A stretch of 64,000 bases of DNA from Hyphomonadaceae bacterium (GCA_019753105.1 JAIELJ010000003.1:124001-188000); one strand, 5' to 3'. Positions 8,884-18,526 are shown, counted from the stretch's first letter. Notes: a model not told the origin generated them from the letters alone. A program made the numbers and translations.

Positions 8884-9822
8884 GTGAGAGATTTGGAAGT
8901 GCTGGAAACGCTTGGCAGGGTTTGGGCGTGGCTAGGAGACACACTCGGTTGGTCGCCATTCTTGCCGGACTCCGTGAAGGCGGCATGGCGAGTTTATTTC
9001 GCGCTGCTTCTCGTAGGTCTTCTTGGGCTGACGGCGGTGTCTGTCTATTTTCGTTACGGCGATCCGCGCCGGTTCGGGGTTGAGCAAACACTTGCCGTTG
9101 CCACAGCCGTTGATCGACTTCGCCGTCAGAACTTTGCTGAAGAATGGCGCAGTGCCGACAATCTCTCCGTGCTGATGGCGCAGCCTATTCGGAGAGAGAC
9201 AACGAGTCTTCTACAGCAAACGAAGGTTTTTGTTCGGCCTGACGGGCAAATCCACTTCAACGTGATGATCCCTTTCGAGGATGCGTATTGGCGGGAAAGC
9301 AGCACTTCGAGATTTCAACGTGACAACGGGAGTCCAGTCGCGCTCAATACCCTGTTTCGCCAAACCGAATACCAGAGAGCGTTTCTTGCGTCGCGCAACC
9401 TGATCTGCGTCGGCCTCGCTTCCCGTTCTCCCGGTGATGCATCGCCCGCCACTGACGAAAACAACGAACAACTGTCGGAAGTCAGGTCGAGAAACTTGTG
9501 TCGGCTTGTGGCTGGTGCGCTGGGTCGCAACGCTCCGACACGCTACCACCAGCTTGCGTTAGGTTATTACGCGGGGACGCCACCGCAGGATGGGAGTCTC
9601 GCCCACAAGAGGCAGCGTTCGGCGGTCATTATTGGTGTCACTGCGGTGCCTGACCGCGATTACTCTGACGAACTGGTTCAGGTCATTATGTCCACCGCGT
9701 TGAGCAACGTCGATTTGGCCGCTTACTCCCAGTCTTCGTCTCCGCAGATTGTTGAGTTTGAGCCGGACTGGGAGTCGCGGTCGCGTATCGAAGATGACCC
9801 ACGTTTCCAGGACACGGAATAA
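8884..9822 (+). CDS. Uncharacterised membrane-anchored protein
   Basis: GTG start; TM segment VYFALLLVGLLGLTAVSVYF; C-terminal soluble domain of unknown family. Confidence 0.65.
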   Translation: MRDLEVLETLGRVWAWLGDTLGWSPFLPDSVKAAWRVYFALLLVGLLGLTAVSVYFRYGDPRRFGVEQTLAVATAVDRLRRQNFAEEWRSADNLSVLMAQPIRRETTSLLQQTKVFVRPDGQIHFNVMIPFEDAYWRESSTSRFQRDNGSPVALNTLFRQTEYQRAFLASRNLICVGLASRSPGDASPATDENNEQLSEVRSRNLCRLVAGALGRNAPTRYHQLALGYYAGTPPQDGSLAHKRQRSAVIIGVTAVPDRDYSDELVQVIMSTALSNVDLAAYSQSSSPQIVEFEPDWESRSRIEDDPRFQDTE

Positions 9823-9845
9823 GGGCAAACCCGCGCCCGTCGTGA

Positions 9846-10418
9846 CTATGGTGAAAGCGCCTGACGGCCACCCGGAAGGCTTCGATACAAAGTGGAGGGC
9901 GATATGCCCAAGGTTGCGGCAACGCTCTCCACGGTGATCCCTGGCGATCCCAGCAGGGCTTTGGCTTTAGCGATGTCGTGTTCGCTCATCTTGCGAGGGC
10001 GGCCACCAAGACGACCCTGGCTACGAGCGTGCTGAAGCGCTGCGACGACCCGCTCCCTTAAGGTGGCCCTTTCAAACTCGGCCATCGCTCCGATGACGTG
10101 AAAGAACAGCTTGCCGCTCGGACTCTGCGTGTCGATTTTTTCGGTAACGCTCTGAAAGCCGATGCCGCGTTCGGCCAGCGCTTCGACCGTCTCGATGAGT
10201 TGGCGGAGCGACCTAGCGAGGCGATCCATTTTCCAAACGACCAGCACGTCTCCTTCGCGTGCGAACTGCAATGCCTTCGCGAGTTCGGGGCGATCCCGCT
10301 GTGCGCCGGAAGCGGCTTCCTCGAAAATCTTCTCGCAGCCTGCCTTCCGCAGTGCATCCATTTGAAGGCCGGTGTCCTGGCCGGTCGATTTCGAGACGCG
10401 GGCGTATCCGATGAGCAT
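9846..10418 (-). CDS. Serine recombinase, resolvase/invertase family
   Basis: MLIGYARVSKSTGQDTGLQMDALRKAGC, VVWKMDRLARSLRQL, GAMAEFERATLRERV, C-terminal HTH VAATLGISPSTLYRSL; start corrected to 10418. Confidence 0.93.
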   Translation of the reverse strand: MLIGYARVSKSTGQDTGLQMDALRKAGCEKIFEEAASGAQRDRPELAKALQFAREGDVLVVWKMDRLARSLRQLIETVEALAERGIGFQSVTEKIDTQSPSGKLFFHVIGAMAEFERATLRERVVAALQHARSQGRLGGRPRKMSEHDIAKAKALLGSPGITVESVAATLGISPSTLYRSLPGGRQALSP

Positions 10419-10686
10419 GGGCGATCTCCGACAAAGGTCGCCTGAAGTGGTTTCGACACGTCGGAGTTTCAAGGGACGGTTTTGACATGCGATCCGGGTG
10501 GCTTCGAGCCTTAAGGCCGCGCCCCGACGCGACGTGTCAAAACCAAATGTTTTTGCGGTCCGCGCATTCCGATGTGGGCTTGGCCGTTGTTTTGCGCGAA
10601 GTGGCTCGAACGACTTGTCCGCAGCGCATATTTTGCTACCGTAACGCGAGCGCTGTCGAAGAGACGGCGTGGTTGGGGGGATCGCG

Positions 10687-11655
10687 ATGTCGAGCGAAGC
10701 GTTGAGCTTGCTAGGCAAGCTGGCACTGTATGTTGGCCTGCCAGTTGCAGCCTACTTGAGCATTTTGGTTGCTAGGAAGGCCGCCGAAGTCTCCGCAAGC
10801 GGGAAGCCACATCGATTGATTTTGACGGAACGCTTGCTGTTCGTAGCGGCGGGCATCTTTTTGATCGGTTTGGGTGTCGCGTCATTCAGAGAACAGCCGC
10901 GAGACTACTCAGCCCTCGCCATCAGTGTTGGAGCGGTGTTGCTGGTGGTGCCTTTGGTGGCGAACGTGCGCCGCCTCAAGTTAGGTTTTGGATTACAAGC
11001 GACTCTTGCTCAGGGACTCTTAGTGGGGACGGCATTTGTCGCGTTCCTGCTAATCTCGATCCAAGCCCAACGGATCACTTGGCCGACATTAGAAACACTT
11101 CGCGGCGTTTCCTCTCTGGTCACATGGCCCGTCATTGTGTTGCTCGCGGGCATAGTGTTCTTCCCCGACATAAGCCGCATTCTCGGTAGCATCGAGAGTC
11201 TTGAGGGATTCGGCGGCAAGGTGAGCTTCCGTCGCAAGGAAGAGATCGAGGAAGAAGTCGAAGAAGCGCTTTCGCAGGACATACAAATCGAAGCGGATGG
11301 GGCGGCCCAAGAAATCCATCGCTTATCCCGCACTGTTCGGACCCAAGAGAATCGATACGCCAATGTCATCACTGCGTGGGGCGTGTTAGCCAAGGTGATC
11401 ACGACCATTGCGTTGCCACACGGTGGTGCAAACGATTACAGGCGTATCCGCGAGAATGTGCGGTTGCTGTCAGATAAGGGCGTCTTGCCATCTGACATCG
11501 GCGAAGAAGCAGTTCGCCTTTTTGCCGAGCGGAACGGCTATAGAAGGCGCACGTCCAGCAAGATCACCGCCGACGAACACCGACGCTTCCTTGATGCTGC
11601 CGAAGCTCTGGCGAATAGATTGCAGCCATTCTTGCCTGCGTCACCCAAATCCTAG
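10687..11655 (+). CDS. Uncharacterised multi-TM membrane protein with cytoplasmic C-terminal domain
   Basis: Several hydrophobic segments (ALYVGLPVAAYLSILVA; LLFVAAGIFLIGLGVA; ALAISVGAVLLVVPLVA; LLVGTAFVAFLLISI; VIVLLAGIVFFP) then charged region KVSFRRKEEIEEEVEEAL. Confidence 0.7.
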   Translation: MSSEALSLLGKLALYVGLPVAAYLSILVARKAAEVSASGKPHRLILTERLLFVAAGIFLIGLGVASFREQPRDYSALAISVGAVLLVVPLVANVRRLKLGFGLQATLAQGLLVGTAFVAFLLISIQAQRITWPTLETLRGVSSLVTWPVIVLLAGIVFFPDISRILGSIESLEGFGGKVSFRRKEEIEEEVEEALSQDIQIEADGAAQEIHRLSRTVRTQENRYANVITAWGVLAKVITTIALPHGGANDYRRIRENVRLLSDKGVLPSDIGEEAVRLFAERNGYRRRTSSKITADEHRRFLDAAEALANRLQPFLPASPKS

Positions 11656-11664
11656 GTGCCAGCA

Positions 11665-11898
11665 ATGACTTTCGATGAGATCAACCGGCTTTCACGCGAT
11701 GAGCTTCTCGACACGATGCGTCGTGAAGGCGTGCCCGTGGTGATGTCCCTTTTCGCCACGGTGCACCACAAGTCCGCTGATCGACCCGAAGGATTCGATG
11801 CGTCTGACCTGGATCAGATCAGCGATGACCTGGAAGACGGCGACGTGCTTCGGTGGCGGCGCGAGTTGGCGGAGCACTTTGCAAAGAACACCAAGTGA
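11665..11898 (+). CDS. Small hypothetical protein
   Basis: ATG (11665) MTFDEINRLSRDELLDTMRREGVPVVMSLF...; immediately downstream of the membrane protein, plausible operon partner. Confidence 0.55.
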   Translation: MTFDEINRLSRDELLDTMRREGVPVVMSLFATVHHKSADRPEGFDASDLDQISDDLEDGDVLRWRRELAEHFAKNTK

Positions 11899-11908
11899 CG
11901 CTGAAGTC

Positions 11909-11940
11909 GGGCGCAGTGAAAAGAACGTCGCTCTGCGCCC
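11909..11940 (+). terminator. Hairpin downstream of the 11665-11898 gene
   Basis: GGGCGCAG-N16-CTGCGCCC; no U-tract. Confidence 0.3.
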
Positions 11941-12039
11941 GTCCATGAATCCGCAAGATAAGCGCCAATAACGACGCTTTGCGAAAACAGAGAGCCAGTT
12001 TGTTGGCTAAGCATCTGAAATCGCGGACAAGCTTCACTG

Positions 12040-12076
12040 TTGGGAAGCTGACGTTCTACCTCTGAACTACGCCCGC
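12040..12076 (-). repeat. Attachment-site direct repeat, right copy (tRNA-Gly 5'-half remnant)
   Basis: 37-bp match to 5094-5130; the tRNA is incomplete beyond the anticodon loop. Confidence 0.92.
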
Positions 12077-12194
12077 AAGGCGGGGATCAGCAAATACGGA
12101 CTTTTCGCGCCGCTGCAAGCGGCAAGGCGAGCACGATAGCGGCGCTTGACACCACCCGCGTCACGCGTTCGACAACGCTCCGTAGGGAGCATTC

Positions 12195-13463
12195 ATGGCG
12201 GCTTGGTCGAATTGGTCCGGAAGTGTGCGGGCGACGCCGCGTGAGGTGGCGCGGCCACGGACGGAGGCTGAGCTGGCGCAGATCATCGCGCGCGCGGAAA
12301 AGGTGCGCGTTGCGGGCGCTGGGCATTCCTTCATGCCGCTGGTTGCGACCGAGGGCACGCTGCTCAGTCTTTCTGAGCTTGAAGGCGGCGTGGAGTTCAG
12401 CGCCGACAAATCGCGCGTGTGGGCGCCCGCGGGCTGGAGCTTGGCGAAGCTCACCGCTGCACTTTGGGCTGAGGGCGTTTCGCTGATCAATCAGGGTGAC
12501 GTAAACCCGCAGGCGCTGGCCGGCGCGATCGCGACAGGTACGCACGGCACGGGCGCCGAACTGGGCTCGATCTCAACGTTCGCCCGCGCGTTTCGATTGA
12601 TGCTCGCCGATGGATCGATCGCTACGTGTAGCGAACAAGAGAACGTGGATATCTTTCAGGCGGCGCGTTTGTCGCTCGGACTGATCGGTGTCGCGACTCG
12701 CATCGAGATCGATGTGCTGCCGGCTTACTATCTCGAAGAAAAGGTCGAGTCGCATCCTATCGATGCGGTGGAGGAGCGCTGGGACGAACTGGTTGCCAAC
12801 AATCGCCATGCTGAGTTCTGGGTGTTTCCGTATGCGGATATGGCGATCGTCAAAACCCTGAATCCGGCGCCGGGTGAGGGGGCGCTCAACCGGCAGAATG
12901 ACATGGACGATCGCGCTTTCCGCGTGATCTGCGATCTCTGCGCTGCGCTGCCGTTCCTCACGCCGTCTCTCCAGAAGATGATCGTCGGGCCGAACGTGAG
13001 GCAGCGGCGCGTCGGGCCGGCGTATCAGATTTTCGCATCGGATCGGACGGTGAAGTTCGAGGAGATGGAATACGAGATGCCGCGAAGCGCAGGTTGGCCG
13101 GCGCTGCGCGAGGCGATGGCATGGATCAAAAAGCGCAATCTCCCGGTGACGTTTCCGTTCGAGTTTCGCACCATCGCGCAAGACGATATCTGGCTTTCGC
13201 CGATGCATGCGGGCCCTTGCCTCTCGATCTCGGCGCACCAGTACGCGAAGATGCCTTGGCGGCCGTTTTTTGAGGGGATCGAGCCGATTTTCCGCACCGC
13301 TGGCGGGCGCCCGCATTGGGCTAAGCGCCATACATTGACGGCGGCGGATGTCGATGCGCTTTATCCGAACGCGTCGCGCTTCAAAGCTGTGCGCGCCGCG
13401 CAAGATCCGGGCGCAAAGTTCGCCAACGCGCACCTGGCGTCGCTGTTTGTGGAGGGGACGTGA
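12195..13463 (+). CDS. FAD-linked oxidase, D-arabinono-1,4-lactone/gulonolactone oxidase family
   Basis: PRTEAELAQIIARAEKVRVAGAGHSFMPLVATEG; ATGTHGTGAELGSIST; C-terminal HWAKRHTL. Confidence 0.88.
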   Translation: MAAWSNWSGSVRATPREVARPRTEAELAQIIARAEKVRVAGAGHSFMPLVATEGTLLSLSELEGGVEFSADKSRVWAPAGWSLAKLTAALWAEGVSLINQGDVNPQALAGAIATGTHGTGAELGSISTFARAFRLMLADGSIATCSEQENVDIFQAARLSLGLIGVATRIEIDVLPAYYLEEKVESHPIDAVEERWDELVANNRHAEFWVFPYADMAIVKTLNPAPGEGALNRQNDMDDRAFRVICDLCAALPFLTPSLQKMIVGPNVRQRRVGPAYQIFASDRTVKFEEMEYEMPRSAGWPALREAMAWIKKRNLPVTFPFEFRTIAQDDIWLSPMHAGPCLSISAHQYAKMPWRPFFEGIEPIFRTAGGRPHWAKRHTLTAADVDALYPNASRFKAVRAAQDPGAKFANAHLASLFVEGT

Positions 13464-14596
13464 GCGATATCGATCTGCACAAGCACTTGATCGGCCAGCA
13501 AGGCTCGCGACGTGCTCTTAACACGCCAGCGTTGGTGATCGATCGCGACGCGCTTCAGCGCAATGTCGATAAGATGGCCGCGTTTGCGAAGCAGAACGGC
13601 ATGGCGCTGCGGCCGCATGCAAAGACGCACAAGAGCGTGGAGATTGCGCGGCTGCAGGTGGCTGCGGGCGCGGTTGGTGTTTGTTGTGCGAAGATCGGAG
13701 AGGCGGAAGCGCTGGCTGCAGGTGGCATCGGTGCGATCTTGATCACCTCGCCAGTCGTCACGCCGCAAGCGATCGCGCGCCTTCTGGCGCTGCATGAGCG
13801 CATCGGCGATTTGCGGGTTGTCGCGGATAATCCGGACAATGTGAGCGCGCTGGCCGCCGCGGCGAAGGAGGCCAGCCGATCGTTGCCCGTATTCGTCGAT
13901 ATTGACCCGGGCATTCGCCGCACTGGCGTCTCATCACCCGAGGCGGCAGTGGCGCTCGCGCGGCAGATCGCTCAGTCGAGTTCGCTCACGTTCGCCGGCG
14001 TGCAATTCTATTGCGGCGCGCAGCAGCACATTGAGACGTACGAGGATCGCGTCGCTGCGATCAACGAGCGCACGGCCTATCTCTCAAGCGTTATCGCCGC
14101 GTTGGATGCAGCCGGCTTGAAGCCGGCTGTGGTCACTGGCGGCGGCACCGGCACGCATCGCATTGATGCGGCGCTCGGCGTGCTTACCGAGCTTCAAACC
14201 GGCTCGTATGTATTCATGGATAAGCAATACCTCGATTGCGACTTGAACGGCGAGGGCACGCCACCGTTCGAGGCCGCGCTCTTCATCGATACGCACGTGA
14301 TAAGCGCCAATGCGCCAGGGATGGGCACGCTGGATGCTGGTTTCAAAGCGCTTTCAACCGATGGCGGCAACCCGCAGATCGTCGAAGGTGCGCCGGCGAG
14401 TGCGGCGTTCTTCTTCATGGGTGACGAGCACAGCGCCTTAATTGCGATGGGTCACGAATTTTGCGTGGGTGATTCTGTGACGCTGACGGCGCCACACTGC
14501 GATCCCACCGTGAACCTCTACGACGCCTACCATGTCGTGCGCGGCGGCGATTTGATCGATATTTGGCCGGTCAGCGCGCGCGGAAGGTCGCGCTAG
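13460..14596 (+). CDS. DSD1-family PLP-dependent enzyme (D-threonine aldolase/D-serine dehydratase-like)
   Basis: TPALVIDRDALQRNVDKMAAFAKQNGMALRPHAKTHKSVEIARLQ; C-terminal ALIAMGHEFCVGDSVTLTAPHCDPTVNLYD. Confidence 0.88.
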   Translation: MSDIDLHKHLIGQQGSRRALNTPALVIDRDALQRNVDKMAAFAKQNGMALRPHAKTHKSVEIARLQVAAGAVGVCCAKIGEAEALAAGGIGAILITSPVVTPQAIARLLALHERIGDLRVVADNPDNVSALAAAAKEASRSLPVFVDIDPGIRRTGVSSPEAAVALARQIAQSSSLTFAGVQFYCGAQQHIETYEDRVAAINERTAYLSSVIAALDAAGLKPAVVTGGGTGTHRIDAALGVLTELQTGSYVFMDKQYLDCDLNGEGTPPFEAALFIDTHVISANAPGMGTLDAGFKALSTDGGNPQIVEGAPASAAFFFMGDEHSALIAMGHEFCVGDSVTLTAPHCDPTVNLYDAYHVVRGGDLIDIWPVSARGRSR

Positions 14597-14641
14597 AAAC
14601 GCGGCGCACGAAGGACTAGGTTGCCTCGAAAGAGGAAACCC

Positions 14642-16066
14642 ATGGCCGAGATCGCCCAAGCTCAGTTGCGCAAGTTCACCGATCAGATCTGGAACGATGA
14701 GATCGTCCCGGCGCTGACGGAGTACATCCGCATTCCGAACAAGTCGCCGTCCTTCGATCCTGATTGGGAGAAGCACGGCTACATGGAAGAGGCGCTGCAG
14801 CTTCTGGTGAAATACGCCGAGACGAAGCTGGAGGCGTTGGGCGCGACGCTGAGCATCGAGCGTCTGCCGGGCCGCACGCCGCTTATCTTCATCGAGGTAC
14901 CGGGTTCGAAGAGCGGCGATACGGTGATGCTCTATGGCCACCTTGATAAGCAGCCGGAGATGACCGGCTGGGCCGAAGGCAAGGGCCCTTGGGTTCCTGT
15001 GCTTGAAGGCGACAAGCTCTACGGCCGTGGCGGCGCCGATGATGGCTATGCAATGTTCGGCGCGTTGGCGGCATTGCTGGCGCTGAAGGATCAGAACGTG
15101 CCGCATGCGCGCGCGGTGATCGTTATTGAGGCGTCGGAGGAAAGCGGCTCGCCGGATTTGCCTTTCTACATGGACGCTTTGGCCGAGCGCATTGGCGATG
15201 TGTCCCTCGTCGTTTGCCTCGATAGCGGCTGTGGCGATTATGATCGCTTGTGGCTGACGACGTCGCTGCGCGGCATGGTTGGCGGGACTCTGCGCGTTGA
15301 TGTGCTCGAAGAAGGCGTGCACTCGGGCGATGCGTCCGGCGTAGTGCCGTCGAGCTTCCGCGTGATGCGGCAATTGCTGGCGCGCGTGGAGGATATCGAA
15401 ACGGGCGCGATCAAGGGCGAAGCCTTCAACGTTGCAATCCCGGCGGAACGCCAGAAGCAAGCGAAGGTCGCGGCCCAAGCTTTGGGCGATCAGGTCTATG
15501 CCAAGTTTCCGTTCGTTGATGGCATGAAGCCGAACGGCACGGACTTGGCTGAGCTTGTGCTCAATCGCACATGGCGGCCGGCGCTTTCGATCACCGGCTT
15601 GGCCGGCGCGCCGGAGCCGCTTAACGCAGGCAATGTGTTGCGTCCGTTCACTGAGGCAAAGATTTCGCTGCGCGTGCCGCCAACGGCGGACGCCAAGAAG
15701 GCGAGCGCGGAGCTGAAGAAGATACTCGAAACCGATCCGCCTTATGGCGCGAGGGTTTCGTATGCGGGCGAGAAGGACGGCTCCGGCTGGAACGCGCCGG
15801 CGACCGCGCCGTGGCTCGAAGCAGCGCTGGAGGATGCCTCGCATCAGGCCTGGGGCCAGCCGATGGCGATGATGGGCGAGGGCGGCTCTATCCCGTTTAT
15901 GGGTATGCTCGGCGAGAAGTTTCCGAAAGCGCAGTTTGTGGTGACGGGCGTGCTTGGGCCGCACTCAAACGCGCACGGACCGAACGAGTTTCTGCACATC
16001 CCGACAGGCAAGCGCGTGACGGAAACCGTCGCGCGCGTGCTGGCCGCGCACTACGAGCGCGCTTAG
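14642..16066 (+). CDS. M20-family metallopeptidase (dipeptidase-like)
   Basis: MLYGHLDKQPEMTGW, LYGRGGADDGYAMFGALAAL, IEASEESGSPDLP. Confidence 0.9.
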   Translation: MAEIAQAQLRKFTDQIWNDEIVPALTEYIRIPNKSPSFDPDWEKHGYMEEALQLLVKYAETKLEALGATLSIERLPGRTPLIFIEVPGSKSGDTVMLYGHLDKQPEMTGWAEGKGPWVPVLEGDKLYGRGGADDGYAMFGALAALLALKDQNVPHARAVIVIEASEESGSPDLPFYMDALAERIGDVSLVVCLDSGCGDYDRLWLTTSLRGMVGGTLRVDVLEEGVHSGDASGVVPSSFRVMRQLLARVEDIETGAIKGEAFNVAIPAERQKQAKVAAQALGDQVYAKFPFVDGMKPNGTDLAELVLNRTWRPALSITGLAGAPEPLNAGNVLRPFTEAKISLRVPPTADAKKASAELKKILETDPPYGARVSYAGEKDGSGWNAPATAPWLEAALEDASHQAWGQPMAMMGEGGSIPFMGMLGEKFPKAQFVVTGVLGPHSNAHGPNEFLHIPTGKRVTETVARVLAAHYERA

Positions 16067-18366
16067 CCCGCGGCCTTTTGCTGAGCCGCCGGCGAGACGG
16101 TGGCTTCCGCTCCCGGGCGCTTGCGCGCAAAGCGCATGACGGTAGCAGCGAGCATGTCGCGCTCTGCCGGCTTCACGATGTGCTCGGCGGCGCCAAGCGA
16201 CAGCGCGTGCGCGCGATCTTCGTTCACCGAAAGCACGACCACGGGCACGTCTTGCGTGTTGGGGTCCTGCTTCAGGCTTTGCAGCACGCGCCAGCCGGAG
16301 CGATCCGGCAAGAAAATGTCGAGGAGCACGAGCGCCGGCTTCTTGGCGCGCACGAGCGCGAGGCCTGCTTCGCCGCCGCCAACGCCTTGCACGGCGAAAC
16401 CAGCGCGCGTCAGCGCCCGCGCGGCAAGCTCGCGCGCATCCGGCTCGTCCTCGATAACGATAACGAGTGGCGCGTCTTCCGAGCCTTGAACTTCGTCAAT
16501 CTTTGCGGCGGCGCCGAGCGCAGCGGAAGCGTCTCTGAAGTCCATAGGCACATGCAGCGTGAACGCAGCGCCCTGGCCGAGTTCGCTCTTCACCGTGACG
16601 TCGCCGCCAAGCAGCTGCGCGAAGCGGCGCGTGATGGTGAGGCCAAGGCCGGTGCCGCCATATTGTTGCGTGATCGACGGATCGGCCTGCACGAATGGCT
16701 GGAAGAGGCGGCCCATATGCTCTTTCGACATCCCGATGCCGTTGTCGCGCACCGTGATGAAGAGCTGATCGACGCCGTTATACACTTTACGTGACGCTTC
16801 AATCTCGATGCGGCCGTTCTTGGTGAACTTGGCGGCGTTGGAGAGCAAGTTCAGTACGCACTGACGCAGCTTCATCGCGTCCGTATTGGCCTCACCCTCG
16901 GGGACTTCCCCGATAATGGCGATGGCGTTGCCGTTCTGCTCGGCGATCGGACGGATCGTTTCGATCAACTCCTCCAGCATGGCATGCGTGTCGAACGTTG
17001 CTGCGGCGACATCCATGCGCCCGGCTTCGATCTTAGAGAGATCGAGGATCTCGTTGATCAGGCTCAAGAGGTGCTTGGCTGCTGTAAGGATGCGGTTGAG
17101 ATCCTGCACAGTGGCGCTATCGCCACTATCTTCCGCGTCTTCCTGTAGCATTTCGGCGTAGCCGATAATGGCGTTGAGTGGCGTACGCAGTTCATGGCTC
17201 ATATTGGCCAGGAATTGCGACTTTGCGAGGTTGGCGCCTTCCGCTTCTTGGCGCGCGTGCGCGAGATCGTCGACGCCGCGCCCGATGGCGCCGGCTTGAG
17301 CGGCCAAGATGGCGACGAGTTGTGCGAGGTTCGCCGAAGCGGGTGCGGTGATCTCGTCGTGGATTGTGGAGGCGAGTTCGTTTCGCAGCGTTTCGAGTGC
17401 TGCGCTCTGCGCGGCCACAGCAGATGCAGCGAGCGGCTCAATGCGAGCGCCTGAGGCGGCGTCAACCGCGAGATCGGCGCGGCTGGTGACGCAATTGATG
17501 CGAACCGGAGCGCCATCCGACGTGGTGCGCACGAAGCCTTGATGGCGAACGCGGATGCGTGCGCCGTCGGCGGCGACAACGTCGTGCTCGAGCGCGATGC
17601 GGCGCACGGCGCCGTGCTCAGGCGCGAATGCGCTATGAACCAAGCCGCGATCCGCCATCGGCGCGAAGAGATCGTGTTCGACAACATCGTTGAATGAGAC
17701 GTTGCGGCCGAGCAGCGCCGAAAGACGCGGTGCGCCGATGAGGCGCTGGCGGGTGAAATCAATCTCCCATGCCGCCGATGAGCCGTCGCCAAAGCTCATA
17801 TTGAGTTGGCGCACCCATTCGGCGTCTTGCATGCGCGCGTGCGAGGTTGCGTGTGCATGGTGCAGCGTCAAACCGAAGACGTAGCCCAGCGCGACAGCGC
17901 ATGCGATTGCCGCGGCAAATCCGGTTGCTTCGGTCAGGAAAAGCAGGCCCAGCAGCGCGTATGGTGCGCTGACGATGAGGGCGTGCATGCGCCCACGTTG
18001 GGCGGTGAAAGCGCCTTGGACCAATAACGTCGCGAGAAGTGCTGCGGCGACAGCGCCGCCCATGCCAGATTGAGCATACCAAGCCAAAGCGGGTGCTGCG
18101 GCAAGACTGGCGGCGGCCGCAACGTCAAGCGCCAGGTAACCAGCGCGCGCCTGCGGGCGGGAGTAGGCGGCCAACTTCTCGGCGAAGGCTTTGCGTGCTT
18201 CGTCGATCAACAGCGCCATGCCGAGCCAGATTGCAGCAGCGGCAGCGCCTGCGGTGGTCGCAACGCCCAGCGCGAGGATAGCGAACAGGTAGAAGCGTGC
18301 ATTCTTGCCGGTGAAGGCATCTGCTGCTGCGCGTTCGATCGCCGCATGGTTGATGAAGTCTTGCAC
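16063..18366 (-). CDS. Hybrid sensor histidine kinase with C-terminal receiver domain
   Basis: N-terminal TM region; FLANMSHELRTPLNAIIGYAEML; FQPFVQADPSITQQYGGTGLGLTITRRFA; receiver LVIVIEDEPDARELA...LVLLDIFLPDRSG. Confidence 0.93.
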   Translation of the reverse strand: MQDFINHAAIERAAADAFTGKNARFYLFAILALGVATTAGAAAAAIWLGMALLIDEARKAFAEKLAAYSRPQARAGYLALDVAAAASLAAAPALAWYAQSGMGGAVAAALLATLLVQGAFTAQRGRMHALIVSAPYALLGLLFLTEATGFAAAIACAVALGYVFGLTLHHAHATSHARMQDAEWVRQLNMSFGDGSSAAWEIDFTRQRLIGAPRLSALLGRNVSFNDVVEHDLFAPMADRGLVHSAFAPEHGAVRRIALEHDVVAADGARIRVRHQGFVRTTSDGAPVRINCVTSRADLAVDAASGARIEPLAASAVAAQSAALETLRNELASTIHDEITAPASANLAQLVAILAAQAGAIGRGVDDLAHARQEAEGANLAKSQFLANMSHELRTPLNAIIGYAEMLQEDAEDSGDSATVQDLNRILTAAKHLLSLINEILDLSKIEAGRMDVAAATFDTHAMLEELIETIRPIAEQNGNAIAIIGEVPEGEANTDAMKLRQCVLNLLSNAAKFTKNGRIEIEASRKVYNGVDQLFITVRDNGIGMSKEHMGRLFQPFVQADPSITQQYGGTGLGLTITRRFAQLLGGDVTVKSELGQGAAFTLHVPMDFRDASAALGAAAKIDEVQGSEDAPLVIVIEDEPDARELAARALTRAGFAVQGVGGGEAGLALVRAKKPALVLLDIFLPDRSGWRVLQSLKQDPNTQDVPVVVLSVNEDRAHALSLGAAEHIVKPAERDMLAATVMRFARKRPGAEATVSPAAQQKAAG

Positions 18367-18526
18367 CGCCCACCCCGATGGCTAATTTCACGGTAACGCT
18401 AGCGTGCGAGCGTAAAGCAAGCGTTCGCCAAATCGCATTGCGTGCTGTTTTGGTACGAAAACTTGTACAAAACGACGCGCGCCTGTGAGTGATGTCTTGC
18501 GCGCTGGTGACGAAGGATAACGGCAG

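Larger units (their letters stand above)
5094..12076. mobile_element. Integrated element in tRNA-Gly(CCC), ~6.9 kb, tyrosine-integrase type
   Basis: 37-bp perfect direct repeats at 5094-5130 and 12040-12076, both matching the tRNA-Gly 5' half; integrase near the tRNA end; Rep-like, AlpA-like and hypothetical genes inside. Confidence 0.9.

Noticed and set aside
5094-12076. Filamentous phage (inovirus) prophage interpretation of the tRNA-Gly element
   Set aside because: The Rep-like gene and small membrane proteins are suggestive, but there is no Zot/pI-type Walker-box ATPase and no coat-protein-like short ORF recognised.
12040-12076. Second functional tRNA-Gly gene
   Set aside because: Only the 5' half is present; homology stops at the anticodon loop and no T-arm or acceptor 3' strand follows.
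14438-15964. 508-aa minus-strand ORF antisense to the M20 peptidase (also 669-1787, 39291-40433, 42075-42770, 47980-49068)
   Set aside because: Long antisense frames are common in GC-rich DNA; translations are Arg/His/Ala-rich with no motifs, while the opposite strand encodes clear conserved proteins.
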